Source: Acidobacteriota bacterium (GTDB taxonomy: Bacteria > Acidobacteriota > Vicinamibacteria > Vicinamibacterales > CAVVIG01). From it: a stretch of DNA of 52,682 nucleotides. The stretch lies in contig JAOBWF010000102.1 in the NCBI GenBank assembly GCA_025463215.1, forward strand, positions 1 through 52,682, in the 5' to 3' direction. Position 1 is the stretch's first letter. Each line of letters begins with the position of its first letter. The notes below the pieces were generated by a model. That model saw nothing but the letters and a program-made list of their open reading frames with translations, made no database searches and had not been told where the DNA came from. This document shows, piece by piece, positions 8,187-17,680 of this stretch. The translations under genes and the position numbers were made by a program.

Positions 8187-11100
8187 CTACGGCTTGAGAA
8201 CGTCCTGAATTTTCCGTCCGAGCGTCTCGGAGGTAAATGGCTTGTGCAGGAAGGCGATTCCGGGATCGAGGACCCCGTGATGCACGATCGCCTCATCCGT
8301 ATAGCCCGACATGTAGATCACCTTCAGCGCCGGCCGGCGCTCCACCAGCTGCCTGACCAGTTCCGGTCCGCTCGCTCCCGGCATGACGACGTCGGTCAGG
8401 AGCAGGTCGATCGACGGATGGTCATCGAATACCCGCACCGCTTCCTGTGCGTTCTTGGCAAACAGCACCGTATAGCCTTGCCGCTCCAGCATCCGCTTCG
8501 TCAGCAACCGAAGTCCGTCCGCGTCATCGACCACCAGCACAGTATGGATGCCAGACGCTTTTCGCACGACCGGCGCCGCGATGGCGACCGGCATGGCGGC
8601 GGCGTCGGCCCGCGGAAAGTAGACCATGAAGCAGGTGCCGCGGCCGACGGCGCTGTCGACCGTAACCCCTCCGCCGCTCCGGGTCGCGATGCCGTGCACC
8701 GTCGCCAGGCCGAGCCCGGTTCCTTTGCCAGGCTCCTTGGTGGTGAAGAACGGCTCGAACAGCCGTGCCTGCACTTCGGGCGTCATTCCGGTTCCGCTGT
8801 CGGTCATTTTGAGCACGACGTAGCGGCCGGGTTTCACTCGCAGGTGCGGCCCGGCATACTGTTCGTCGAGGTCGATGTTGGCGGTTTCGATCGTCAACGT
8901 GCCGCCTTTGGGCATTGCATCCCGGGCGTTCACCGCCAGGTTCAGGACGATCTGATCGACCTGCCCGGGATCGGCCGTGATCCGTCCGAGCGTCGGCGCG
9001 AGCGTCACCGTGATCGTCACATCCTCGCCGATGAGACGGCCCAGCATCACCCTGATGTCGGCCACGATCACGTTCAGATCAAGCAGCGTGGGCTGGATGA
9101 TTTCCTTGCGGCTGAACGCCAGCAGCTGCCGGGTCAAGCCGGCGGCGCGAGTGCCCGCCTTCTGGATCTCGCCGATGTCCGACAGGCGCTGATCGTCGGC
9201 CTCGAGATCCACGAGCAGGAGTTCACAGAACCCCAGGATTACGGTGAGCAGGTTGTTGAAGTCGTGGGCGACGCCGCCGGCGAGACGGCCGATCGCTTCC
9301 ATCTTCTGCGCCTGCTGATACTGCGCCTCCAGGAGGTGTCGCTCGGTCACATCCTGGGAGATGCCGATGCCGCGGACCGGCTCGCCATGCTCGGCAAGCA
9401 CGATCCGGCCTTGCCCATTCAGCCACTGGACCCGGCCGTCGCCGAGCACGGTGCGATTGGCGAGCGTGAAGTCGCCTCCGGTCGTCTGCGCCTCAGCAAC
9501 CGTCGCGATGACCGATGCCCGATCGTCAGGGTGAATGAGATCGATGTAGGCGCTCATGGTCTTGCCGAACGTGCCGCTTTGAAGACCGTATTGAGACTCC
9601 ATGGTCGGGGACCAGGACAGTTCGCCCGTGGTGTAGTCCAGGTCCCAGATCCCGATTTTTGCGCTCTCGAGTGCGAACCGCATGCGCTCCTCCGCCTTTC
9701 TCAAGGCGGCGACAGCGTGATCGCGCTCGGTGACGTCAGTGCCCGAACTCAACGTGCCGATCGCACGCCCCGCGTCGTCGCGCAAGGTGGTGCTGCGCCA
9801 TTCAATCAACCGTTCCTGCCCGGTTCTGGTCACGACGGGATTGTTCATTCTCGAGTGATCGCTGTGGCGCAGGCGGTCGAATTCCTTGCGGAGGGCGTCA
9901 CGCCCCGCTGCCGGCACGCACGTGTCGACGAAATCACGGCCGAGCAGTTCGTCCGCCGGCCAGCACAGCAAGTCACAGGCATATCGATTCACCAGCACGA
10001 CCCGTCCGTCCAGATCAAGGCTGAGGAGGATGACTTCGGCCGCATCGAGGTAGCGCTGCGCCCGGTCCCGCTCCCCGCGCAACGTGGCGTCCGCCTGCTT
10101 GCGGCCGGTGATGTCGCGGGCGATGGTGGAGATGCTGGTGACGCGCCCGGCGTGGTCGGTCAGCGGCGAGATCACCAGCGAGATGTCGACGAACGATCCG
10201 TCCTTGCGCCGGCGCTGCGTCTCGAACGGCTCGCCGACCTCGCCGCGAGCGGCCGTCGCCATCACCGGCGCCAGTTCATCGATCTTCGCTGCGGGTACGA
10301 GCAGCGTGCGGCTCTGGCCAATCATCTCGTCCGCGGTGTAGCCGTAGAGCCGTTCCGCCCCCGTGTTCCACGTGAGGATCGTGTCGTCCATGGTCATGCT
10401 GAAAATGGCGTCGTCGGATCCGTCGACAATCGCGGCGAGCTGCGTGCGCAGGGCCTCTGCCTGCGTGCGTGCCGTGATGTCGCGCAGCACCCCGACGAAG
10501 ATCGCCACGGGACCCAAGCGAATGGCCGTGATGGTCAACTCGACCGGAATCTCGGAGCCATCCGCCCTCAGTGCGATCGTCTCGATCAATTTCCCGATCA
10601 GCGGGCCGTCGCCGGTCGCGAGGTAGCGCGCCAAGCCGGCGTCGTGTCGCTGACGGAACCTCGCGGGGATAATCAGGTCGGCGAGCGGGCGGCCGATCGC
10701 GGCGGACTTGCTGTAGCCGAATGTGCGCGCGGCCGCGGCATTGAACTCGAGCACCGTCCCGTTCGCGTCCATCGTGACGATGCAATCGAGCACCGAATCG
10801 AGGATGGCGGCCTTGCGGGCCTCGCTCTCCATCAGCGCGGCATCGACGCGCTGGCGCGCGCGGCGCGCGTCGGCTTCGGTCAACGCGCGGCGGACCGCTG
10901 GCACCAGCCGATCGAGGCGCTCCTTGAGCAGGTAGTCGGTCGCCCCGATATGGAGGCACCGTACCGCCTGCTCTTCGACCACCGTGCCGGAAATGAGGAT
11001 CACCGGCACGTCCGGCTGGAAGACACGCGCCTGTTTCAGCGCGGCAATGCCGTCATAGCCGGGAAGATTGTAGTCGGAGATGATGAGATCGAACGGCTCT

Positions 11101-11243
11101 CCACGCAGCGCGCGCTCGAAGCTGTCCTTCGCATCCACGACGACGATGTCGCAGGACAGGCCGTCGGCGGTGAGCCGGTTTCGAATCATCTCGGCGTCTC
11201 GAGCGCTGTCTTCGAGATGCAGCACCCGGATTGAATCGGTCAT
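8187..11243 (-). CDS. Hybrid histidine kinase: REC-PAS x4-HisKA-HATPase-REC
   Basis: A 1018-residue soluble hybrid kinase. An N-terminal receiver (residues ~5-120) has Asp57 in LIISDYNLPGYDG. Four PAS domains follow at about 140-260, 265-385, 395-505 and 515-640. HisKA has His660 in GRLAGGVAHDFNNLLTVILG, the HWE/NtrB-like 'AHDFNNLL' box, and the HATPase ends in KGTGLGLATVHGIATRSGG. A C-terminal receiver has Asp951 in DLLLTDVVMPGASG and the conserved Lys in LHKPF. The N-terminal receiver implies input from another kinase, presumably one encoded in the same operon. It is the last gene of the seven-gene operon, starting one base after the stop of the single-domain regulator. No membrane segment is present. 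The output is unknown, as no DNA-binding domain exists in the operon. Confidence 0.9.
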   Translation of the reverse strand: MTDSIRVLHLEDSARDAEMIRNRLTADGLSCDIVVVDAKDSFERALRGEPFDLIISDYNLPGYDGIAALKQARVFQPDVPVILISGTVVEEQAVRCLHIGATDYLLKERLDRLVPAVRRALTEADARRARQRVDAALMESEARKAAILDSVLDCIVTMDANGTVLEFNAAAARTFGYSKSAAIGRPLADLIIPARFRQRHDAGLARYLATGDGPLIGKLIETIALRADGSEIPVELTITAIRLGPVAIFVGVLRDITARTQAEALRTQLAAIVDGSDDAIFSMTMDDTILTWNTGAERLYGYTADEMIGQSRTLLVPAAKIDELAPVMATAARGEVGEPFETQRRRKDGSFVDISLVISPLTDHAGRVTSISTIARDITGRKQADATLRGERDRAQRYLDAAEVILLSLDLDGRVVLVNRYACDLLCWPADELLGRDFVDTCVPAAGRDALRKEFDRLRHSDHSRMNNPVVTRTGQERLIEWRSTTLRDDAGRAIGTLSSGTDVTERDHAVAALRKAEERMRFALESAKIGIWDLDYTTGELSWSPTMESQYGLQSGTFGKTMSAYIDLIHPDDRASVIATVAEAQTTGGDFTLANRTVLGDGRVQWLNGQGRIVLAEHGEPVRGIGISQDVTERHLLEAQYQQAQKMEAIGRLAGGVAHDFNNLLTVILGFCELLLVDLEADDQRLSDIGEIQKAGTRAAGLTRQLLAFSRKEIIQPTLLDLNVIVADIRVMLGRLIGEDVTITVTLAPTLGRITADPGQVDQIVLNLAVNARDAMPKGGTLTIETANIDLDEQYAGPHLRVKPGRYVVLKMTDSGTGMTPEVQARLFEPFFTTKEPGKGTGLGLATVHGIATRSGGGVTVDSAVGRGTCFMVYFPRADAAAMPVAIAAPVVRKASGIHTVLVVDDADGLRLLTKRMLERQGYTVLFAKNAQEAVRVFDDHPSIDLLLTDVVMPGASGPELVRQLVERRPALKVIYMSGYTDEAIVHHGVLDPGIAFLHKPFTSETLGRKIQDVLKP

Positions 11244-11244
11244 G

Positions 11245-11736
11245 TCAAGACTTCCTGTCCAGTGATGAGGACCCGAGATCGGCGCCCTCGCCGACGCGCA
11301 GACACTCCGGCACTTCGTTGACCGCGGTCCAGAACCCGCTCACCTGTCTGACCGCGTCGACGAAGTCCTGGAATTTCATCGGCTTGACGACATACGCGTT
11401 GACCCCCAGTTCGTAGCTGCGCACCAGATCCTGCTCCTGCCGCGAGGAGGTCATCATCACGACCGGGACCACCTTGAGGATGGCGTCCGCCTTGATCTGG
11501 CGCAGCACCTCGAGTCCGTCCACTTTGGGCAGCTTCAGATCCAGCAGCAGCAGCGCCGGCAGGCCGTCAGGCCGATCGGCGAACGGGCCGCGCCGGTACA
11601 GATAATCCAGCGCCTCGGCGCCATCCCGGACGTGCGTGACCTCGAGCGCCAGACGGTGCGGCTCGAGCGCGTTGAGAATCAGTTCCGCGTCACGCAGGCT
11701 GTCCTCAACCAGGAGGATGCGTTTCAGGGTATTCAT
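11245..11736 (-). CDS. Stand-alone response regulator (Rcp1-like REC)
   Basis: A 163-residue single receiver domain of the type found beside phytochrome and PAS kinases. The acidic pocket is LLVEDS (residues 8-13), the phospho-acceptor is Asp66 in LLLLDLKLPKVDG, the Thr/Ser is in MMTSS, and the Lys is in VVKPM. A ~30-residue tail has no recognisable domain, so it works as a phosphate shuttle or by protein contact rather than as a transcription factor. Its ATG overlaps the TGA of the preceding kinase gene by four bases (ATGA), and its own stop is one base from the start of the next kinase. It is therefore the likely carrier between these two kinases. Confidence 0.9.
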   Translation of the reverse strand: MNTLKRILLVEDSLRDAELILNALEPHRLALEVTHVRDGAEALDYLYRRGPFADRPDGLPALLLLDLKLPKVDGLEVLRQIKADAILKVVPVVMMTSSRQEQDLVRSYELGVNAYVVKPMKFQDFVDAVRQVSGFWTAVNEVPECLRVGEGADLGSSSLDRKS

Positions 11737-13814
11737 GCTGTGCCTTTCCGCGTACGGGCCGCCTCGGCCGGGGCGACCTCCAGGGTGAAATAGCACGTGG
11801 TCCCCTGGTTCTGCACGCCGTCCGCCCAGACCCGGCCGCCATGCCGGCCGACGATCCGCCGCACGGTCGCCAGGCCGATGCCGTTTCCTTCGAACTCCTC
11901 GGCGCGATGCAGGCGCTGAAAGACCCCGAACAGCTTGTGCGCGTATGCCATGTCGAATCCGACGCCGTTGTCGCGCACGAACAGGATCGCGCGGCCATCC
12001 TCGTCCCCGTCGCGGCCGATTTCGATCCGCGCCGGATCGCGCGTGCGGCTGTATTTGATCGCGTTGTCGATCAGATTGGTCAGGACCTGTTTCAGCAGCG
12101 ACGCGTCGCCGATCACCCACGGCAGCGGACGGATCTGCCAGACGATGGAGCGGCCGGCGGTCGCCATTTCCAGGCCACGAATGACGTCCGCGACCACACG
12201 GTCCAGCTCGATCGGGACGCCGGCAATCTCCGCGCGGCTGACGCGGGAGAAGGCCAGCAGGGCGTCGATCAGCTCACCCATCTCCTCGCTCGCTTCTGTG
12301 ATCGTGGTCAGGTAGTGCTCCGCCAGTTGGGACAACTGACCCTCTGTGGCGGTGCGCAGCATCTCCACGTAGCCGTGGACGTGGCGCAACGGTGCGCGGA
12401 GGTCGTGCGACACCGAATAGCTGAACGCCTCCAACTCCTCGTTGACCGCGGCGAGCTCCCTTGCGTGGGCACTGTCGTGCTCGCGCTGGATCTCGTTCTG
12501 CTGGACGGTCTGCTCGTAGCGCTTCAGCTCGGTCATGTCGCGCGCTGCGGCAAACACGCCCCGCAGCCGCCGGTTCCGATCGTGGAAGGTGCTGGCGTTG
12601 TACGACACCACCGTCTGCCTGCCGTCTCGCGCGCGGGCGGTCAGCTCGTAGTTGGTCACCTTGCCTTCGGCGAGCACCCGATGGATCCCGGCCTCGGCGC
12701 GGACGGGATCGGTAAAGTAGTTCTTGAACGGGGCCCCGATCAGCTCGTCGCGGGTGCAGCCGGTCAGCGCCTCCGTCTGCTTGTTGACGTCGGTGATGAT
12801 GCCGCGCGGATCGGTCGCCATCAACGCGTCGATGTTCGATTCGATCAGCGACCGGGTGTAGAACTGCTGGTCGCGCAGCCCTTGATCCAGCGCTTTCCGC
12901 TCCTCTTCGACCTCTCGCCGCGCGGTGTTGTCGGTGCCGATCAGCAGGTAGCCGATGATCGCGTCGTGGCCGTCGCGCAGCGCGGTGACCGAGACCACTG
13001 CCGGAAACCGGCTGCCATCCTTGCGGACCTTGGTCAGCTCGTAAATGTCCTCGATGCCGCGCGCCGCCTTGAATACCAGCGCCTCGAATCCCGGCGCGAT
13101 CGGAATGCCGTATTCGACACTCAATGCCGCGGCGCGGGCGACCACTTCCCCGCGCTCGTGGAGATCGGTGGCCGTCACGAGATTGACCACCTCGGCGGCG
13201 GTATACCCGAGCATGCGTTCGGCGCCGACGTTGAAGATCTGGATGACGCCCTGGGCGTCGGTCGCAATGCTCGAGAAGGTCGCGCTGTTGAAGATGGCGC
13301 GCTGCAGCGCGCCCGCCCGCAGCAGCGCGTCCTCCGCCTGCTTGCGCGCCGTGTTGTCCGTGCCGATCAGCAGATAGCCGATGATCACATCCTCGGCGTC
13401 GCGCAACGCCGTGACCGAGACCACCGCCGGGAAGCGGCTCCGGTCCTTGCGGATGTAGGTCAGCTCGTAGATGTCCTCGATACCGCGCGAGGCCTTGAAC
13501 ACCAGGGCCTCGAATCCTGGGGTGATCGCGCTGCCGAACTCGCCGCTGAGCGCCGCCGCGCGCGCCACCAGTTCCTGCGGATCGGAAATATCAGCCGGCG
13601 TCACCCTGTTCATGACGTCGGCGGCCAGGTAGCCGAGCATCCGTTCGGCCCCGACGTTGAAAATCTGGATCACCCCTTTGGCATCGGTGGCGATGCTCGA
13701 AAAGTTGGCGCTGTTGAAGATCGCGCTCTGCAGGGCGCCGGTGCGCAGCAAGACCTCGGCGCGGTGTTCGGCGGTGACGTCGGACGCATCTCCGGGTTGA
13801 GTCAGGATCGTCAC
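11733..13814 (-). CDS. Multi-PAS histidine kinase with duplicated PAS domain
   Basis: A 693-residue soluble kinase. Two nearly identical PAS domains (about residues 22-163 and 164-305) are followed by a third, different PAS (~320-435). HisKA has His470 in YSVSHDLRAPLRHVHGYVEM, the phytochrome-like 'SHDLRAPL' box, and the HATPase has LIDNAIKYSR, DNGVGFDM and NGIGLATVRRIVGRHGG. There is no receiver domain and no membrane segment. The GTG start overlaps the TGA of the preceding regulator (GTGA), and the stop overlaps the ATG of the next one, so expression is tightly coupled. With single receivers on both sides it is the middle kinase of the relay. No cofactor-binding residue in the PAS domains can be read with confidence. 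Confidence 0.9.
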   Translation of the reverse strand: MTILTQPGDASDVTAEHRAEVLLRTGALQSAIFNSANFSSIATDAKGVIQIFNVGAERMLGYLAADVMNRVTPADISDPQELVARAAALSGEFGSAITPGFEALVFKASRGIEDIYELTYIRKDRSRFPAVVSVTALRDAEDVIIGYLLIGTDNTARKQAEDALLRAGALQRAIFNSATFSSIATDAQGVIQIFNVGAERMLGYTAAEVVNLVTATDLHERGEVVARAAALSVEYGIPIAPGFEALVFKAARGIEDIYELTKVRKDGSRFPAVVSVTALRDGHDAIIGYLLIGTDNTARREVEEERKALDQGLRDQQFYTRSLIESNIDALMATDPRGIITDVNKQTEALTGCTRDELIGAPFKNYFTDPVRAEAGIHRVLAEGKVTNYELTARARDGRQTVVSYNASTFHDRNRRLRGVFAAARDMTELKRYEQTVQQNEIQREHDSAHARELAAVNEELEAFSYSVSHDLRAPLRHVHGYVEMLRTATEGQLSQLAEHYLTTITEASEEMGELIDALLAFSRVSRAEIAGVPIELDRVVADVIRGLEMATAGRSIVWQIRPLPWVIGDASLLKQVLTNLIDNAIKYSRTRDPARIEIGRDGDEDGRAILFVRDNGVGFDMAYAHKLFGVFQRLHRAEEFEGNGIGLATVRRIVGRHGGRVWADGVQNQGTTCYFTLEVAPAEAARTRKGTA
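12900..13751 (-). repeat. Tandem 426-bp duplication encoding two PAS domains
   Basis: Two adjacent 142-codon units (13751-13326 and 13325-12900) inside the multi-PAS kinase gene encode almost the same protein. Shared blocks include GVIQIFNVGAERMLGY, GFEALVFKA-RGIEDIYELT and FPAVVSVTALRD. The DNA is also visibly alike, so the duplication is recent or held similar by gene conversion. Confidence 0.85.
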
Positions 13815-14392
13815 GCGCCACCGCCCGCGGCGTCGCCCGGCGCGTCGAGCTCCGCCATCGCTTTCTTGAGGCAGGGCGGGCAGATTCCGTGCGAGAAGCG
13901 GGCGGCCGTGTGTTCGGAGATGTAGCTGTCGAGCTGCTCCCAGTAGTCGTCGTCCGAGCGGATCCGCTTGCAGTAGCTGCAGATTGGCAGCAGCCCGGTC
14001 AGCTGCCTGATATTCGCCATCAGGCCGAGCGTCCGCTGGCCGACGTGAATGCGTGCCCGCAATTCGTCGGGATCGAACGGCTTCGTCAGATAGTCGTCGG
14101 CCCCCGCCTCGAGACCGGCGATGAGATCGTGGCGGCTGGTCCGCGCGGTCAGCAGGATCAGGTAGACCGGCGACGGCAGCGACGCGGCGCGGACGCGCCG
14201 GCACAGCTCGACGCCGTCGAGCCGCGGCATCATCCAGTCGACGATGGCGAGCGCCGGAGGGTCGGTACCGGTGATCCGGTCCCACGCCTCTTCGCCGTCG
14301 CCGGCGACGACGGCCGCGAAACCCCACGACTCCACCGTCCGTCCGAGCATCAGGGTCGACGTCCGGTCGTCGTCGGCAATCAGGATTCGCAT
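13811..14392 (-). CDS. Response regulator with four-cysteine C-terminal tail
   Basis: A 193-residue protein. A receiver domain (1-120) has the acidic pocket IADDDR, Asp52 in [13 protein letters not shown], Thr in LLTAR and Lys in YLTKPF. A ~70-residue tail has the motif [18 protein letters not shown] followed by [13 protein letters not shown], giving Cys138, Cys141, Cys171 and Cys174. This CSYC...SHGICP tail is seen on many PAS and REC proteins in environmental bacteria. Two CxxC pairs suggest a metal or redox site, but its role has not been established as far as I know. The start codon overlaps the end of the upstream hybrid kinase by 13 bases, and the stop overlaps the GTG of the downstream kinase. 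Confidence 0.88.
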   Translation of the reverse strand: MRILIADDDRTSTLMLGRTVESWGFAAVVAGDGEEAWDRITGTDPPALAIVDWMMPRLDGVELCRRVRAASLPSPVYLILLTARTSRHDLIAGLEAGADDYLTKPFDPDELRARIHVGQRTLGLMANIRQLTGLLPICSYCKRIRSDDDYWEQLDSYISEHTAARFSHGICPPCLKKAMAELDAPGDAAGGGA

Positions 14393-17121
14393 GGAGACGG
14401 CTCCTCGCTGCCGGCGGTGTGACCGCGCAGCGCGTCTACGGCGTGGGTGGCTTCCACGGACAATTGGCGCCACGCGCCCTCGATGGCGCCGAGGTGAGAT
14501 TCGGCGGCGAGGCGCTCGAGCACACCCGCCGCATCGGCCAACCGGTTGGCGGACAGATTGCCGGCGGCCCCTTTCAGCGCATGCGCCGCGGCGCGCAGCG
14601 CCTCCCCATCCCGCGCGGTGACGGCAGTCCGGATCGCGGCAAGCCGCGGTGGCAGATCGTCGATGAACACTTCGATGACCTCGATCATGAGCGACTCGCT
14701 GCCCGACAGCCGGTGCCGCAACGCGGCGGCGTCGAAGACCAAGGCGGCCGGCGCGAAGGTGACCGCGACATCCGCGCCGCCGCCTGACTCGTCCTGCTCA
14801 ACCAGGCCGAACAGCAGGTGCGGATCGATCGGCTTGGAAAGATAGCCGTCCATTCCCGCACTCAGGCACCGCTCGCGATCGCGGTTCATCGCATGGGCGG
14901 TCATGGCGACGATCCGAACGTGCTGACCGGTCGCGCGCTCGCGCAGGCGGATCGCGACCGTGGCGTCGATCCCGCCCATCACCGGCATCTGCAGGTCCAT
15001 CAGCACCACGTCGAAGGCTTCGTGCGCGAGCCGCGCCACGGCTTCGGCGCCCTGGTGCGCGATCGTCACCTGATGGCCGCGGCGGGTGAGCAGGCCGGAG
15101 GCGACCCGCTGATTCACCAGGTTGTCCTCCACCAGCAGCACGCGCCGGCGGCGACCTGCGTAGGCGGTGGCGAGCGCGCCAGTTCTCGACGGGGCGGCCG
15201 GCGGCGCCGCTACTGGCTTCGGTCGGGTCGCGCGCTCGATCGCGGTCAGCAGATCGGCGACATACACCGGCTTGGTCAGATAGACCGCGATGCCCAGCGC
15301 GGCGCAGCGCGCCTGATCGCCGTACTCCCCCGAGGAGGTCAGCATCATCACCGTGGCTCCCGCCAGTTGCGGCCGCTGCCGGATCGCCTCCGCCACGCCG
15401 AAGCCGTCCAGGTCCGGCATGTTCGCGTCGAGCAGGATCAGTTCGAAGGCTCGTCCCGCCTGTTCCGCCGCGTCGAGCATCTCGAGCGCGGCGCGCCCGC
15501 CGCCCGCCTCGGCGGCGCTCATGCCGCCGCGCGTCACCTGCTCGCTGAGAATCCGGCGGTTGACCTCGTTGTCGTCGACGATCAGCACGCGGAGATTCCG
15601 CATCAGGACCGGACTGCCGGGCTCGCTCGGCTCGTCGGTGACGTCGAGCGCCACGGTGAAATGGAACGTGCTGCCGGCGCCGGGCTCGCTCTCGACCCAG
15701 ATCCGGCCGCCCATCAGCCGCACCAGCGTCGCCGAGATCGTCAGCCCGAGGCCGGTCCCGCCGAACCGGCGGGTCGTGGAGCCGTCCGCCTGACTGAACG
15801 GCTCGAAGATCGTTTCGTATTTCTCCGCCGGGATGCCGATGCCGGTATCGGTCACGCTGACCTGCAGCTGGGTGCTGCCCCGCGCGTGCGACGCCTGCCG
15901 GACCGACACCAGCACGTGGCCGCGGTCGGTGAACTTCAAGGCGTTGCCGACCAGGTTGGTCAGGACTTGACGGATGCGCGTCGGATCGCCGATCACGGCC
16001 GCCGGGACGTCCGCCTCGATGTCGCACATCAGTTCGAGCCCCTTCTGATGCGCCCTGAAGGCGAGCGGTTTGAGTGCGTCGCCAATCGCGGCGCGTGGCG
16101 AGAACGGCACCGCCTCGAGCTCGAGCTTGCGCGACTCGATTTTCGAGAAGTCCAGAATGTCGTTCAGGATCGACAGCAGCGCGTCGGCCGAGGCCTGGAC
16201 GGTGACCAGGCTGTCGCGCTGTTCGTCAGTCAGGTCGCTGTCGAGCGCCAGTTCGGTCATCCCGATGATGCCGTTCATCGGGGTCCGGATCTCGTGGCTC
16301 ATGTTCGCGAGGAACTCGCTTTTCGCCCGGCTCGCCTCCATGGCGCGGTCGCGCGCCGCGACCAGATCGTGGTTGCTGGTGCGGAGCTCGGCGGTCCGCG
16401 CCTCGACGGTCTGCTCGAGATCGGTCTGCTGCCGGAGCAGTTGCCCGTCTCGATGTTGAATCTCGCCGAGCATCGAGTTGAACCGGTCGATCAGCTCGCC
16501 GATCTCGTCGTCGTTGCCCGGCGCCGCGCGTACGCCGTAGTCGCCCTGATCGCCCACCACCCGCGTTGCCTCAATCAGCCTGGCAATCGGGTCGAAAATG
16601 ATCCGGGCCGTCCGGCGCGACAGACTGAACGCGATGCCGAAGGCCCCCAGCATGGTGGCGGCGACGACCGTGGCGAAGCGGGCCAGCCGGGTCCAGATCT
16701 CGGTGGTGTCGGACTCCACCTCGATGCGGCCGACGATCTCGTGGTTGAACACAATCGGGCGGACCGCGCGCAGGCGGCCGCCCTGGGTCACCGGCCCCGG
16801 ACGGCTGTAGGTCGCGAGCAGGAGGCCGTCGCGGGTGAGAAGCCGCGCGTCGAGAATGTGCGCATTCGCCGCCGTCGAGCGCAGGGTCTCGGCCGCCGCC
16901 AACGCGTCCCTGAAGGTGAGCGCCGCGGTGCTGTTGCTGCCGACGATGTCCGCCAGCAGCGTCACGTCGCGCACCAGACGGGCGCGGCTGTCGAGATAAT
17001 CGTAGGCGGCGAAGACGGCGCAGGCCGCCAGCAGCGTCGCTCCGCTGGTGATCAGGGCGGCCGTCGCCAGCTTGCGGGCGACCGATTGGCGGCGGAACCA
17101 GCGGCCGGCGCTATGGCGCAT
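14380..17121 (-). CDS. Transmembrane hybrid histidine kinase: CHASE8-like sensor, HAMP, two REC, HPt
   Basis: A 913-residue inner-membrane kinase. TM1 (~17-40) and TM2 (~148-168) bracket a ~100-residue periplasmic domain whose layout ([17 protein letters not shown] ... [13 protein letters not shown] ... [12 protein letters not shown]) resembles the CHASE8 sensor of YfiN-type diguanylate cyclases. HAMP follows to ~222, then HisKA with His276 ([18 protein letters not shown]), the HATPase ([17 protein letters not shown]), REC1 with Asp565, REC2 with Asp709, and an HPt with His847 ([13 protein letters not shown]). The start overlaps the stop of the yfiR-like gene by 11 bases. In YfiR/YfiN systems the periplasmic YfiR binds and inhibits the sensor. 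By analogy this kinase is the inner-membrane partner of the adjacent YfiR; the pairing is inferred from order and fold. Confidence 0.88.
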   Translation of the reverse strand: MRHSAGRWFRRQSVARKLATAALITSGATLLAACAVFAAYDYLDSRARLVRDVTLLADIVGSNSTAALTFRDALAAAETLRSTAANAHILDARLLTRDGLLLATYSRPGPVTQGGRLRAVRPIVFNHEIVGRIEVESDTTEIWTRLARFATVVAATMLGAFGIAFSLSRRTARIIFDPIARLIEATRVVGDQGDYGVRAAPGNDDEIGELIDRFNSMLGEIQHRDGQLLRQQTDLEQTVEARTAELRTSNHDLVAARDRAMEASRAKSEFLANMSHEIRTPMNGIIGMTELALDSDLTDEQRDSLVTVQASADALLSILNDILDFSKIESRKLELEAVPFSPRAAIGDALKPLAFRAHQKGLELMCDIEADVPAAVIGDPTRIRQVLTNLVGNALKFTDRGHVLVSVRQASHARGSTQLQVSVTDTGIGIPAEKYETIFEPFSQADGSTTRRFGGTGLGLTISATLVRLMGGRIWVESEPGAGSTFHFTVALDVTDEPSEPGSPVLMRNLRVLIVDDNEVNRRILSEQVTRGGMSAAEAGGGRAALEMLDAAEQAGRAFELILLDANMPDLDGFGVAEAIRQRPQLAGATVMMLTSSGEYGDQARCAALGIAVYLTKPVYVADLLTAIERATRPKPVAAPPAAPSRTGALATAYAGRRRRVLLVEDNLVNQRVASGLLTRRGHQVTIAHQGAEAVARLAHEAFDVVLMDLQMPVMGGIDATVAIRLRERATGQHVRIVAMTAHAMNRDRERCLSAGMDGYLSKPIDPHLLFGLVEQDESGGGADVAVTFAPAALVFDAAALRHRLSGSESLMIEVIEVFIDDLPPRLAAIRTAVTARDGEALRAAAHALKGAAGNLSANRLADAAGVLERLAAESHLGAIEGAWRQLSVEATHAVDALRGHTAGSEEPSPCES

Positions 17122-17680
17122 GACTGTCCCGCACAATCCTGGCGAGGCCGAGCAGGCGCGAGCTGATGTGCACCCCGGCGCGCCCGGCCGCATCCACGTT
17201 GATCGCGAATCGCAACTTGCCGTCTTCGAGGTACAACTCGATGATGCCGCTCTGGGCGAAGCCCTTGCCGTCGCTCACGGTGAGCACCGGCAGCGCCTTG
17301 ATGTCGTCCAGCGCCGCGGCGGAGCGCCGCAGCTCCTCCTCTGCGATGAACAGCACATGGCACGTCCGCCATCGGGTGTTCCCTGGCGTCTTGGACACGT
17401 CGAGCGCGTGGCCGCCGACCAATTGACCGCGGACCGTTTCGGCGAAGGCGGCCGCGATGTCCTCGTCGCCGACGACACAGACGACGAGCGGGATGCCGGC
17501 GGGCACCGCCTGCCAGTCGGTGAACTTGGCGAAATTGTAGAGAAAGGCGGCCTTCACCGCGGCGCCCGGCAGGGGATCGGTGCCGGCTGCGGCCGTCACC
17601 GGCGCGGCGCACAGCATCGCGCTCAGCGCGAGGAGAAGCACCGGCACACTTCGTCCGACGCCGGATTGGATCCCTCTCAC
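17111..17680 (-). CDS. YfiR-family (DUF4154) periplasmic regulator
   Basis: A 189-residue exported protein. The N-terminus has an Arg-containing segment and a hydrophobic core ([21 protein letters not shown]) with an Ala-rich cleavage region. The mature part has family hallmarks: [19 protein letters not shown] near residue 45, [45 protein letters not shown]-like text, and [20 protein letters not shown] near the C-terminus. YfiR proteins are periplasmic, redox-sensitive repressors of an inner-membrane signalling partner. The GTG start overlaps the TGA of the TonB-receptor gene (GTGA), and the stop overlaps the next kinase. Receptor, YfiR and sensor kinase in this order suggest a trans-envelope signal path. 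Confidence 0.87.
   Translation of the reverse strand: MRGIQSGVGRSVPVLLLALSAMLCAAPVTAAAGTDPLPGAAVKAAFLYNFAKFTDWQAVPAGIPLVVCVVGDEDIAAAFAETVRGQLVGGHALDVSKTPGNTRWRTCHVLFIAEEELRRSAAALDDIKALPVLTVSDGKGFAQSGIIELYLEDGKLRFAINVDAAGRAGVHISSRLLGLARIVRDSHAP

Noticed and set aside
8157-11234. Long plus-strand open frame (over 1000 codons) opposite the REC-PAS-kinase gene
   Set aside because: It is the antisense shadow of a kinase gene with clear domains; its product is His/Arg/Asp-rich without any recognisable fold. The same applies to other long antisense frames at 1.7-3.4, 11.8-13.9, 14.8-17.2 and 38.8-40.3 kb.
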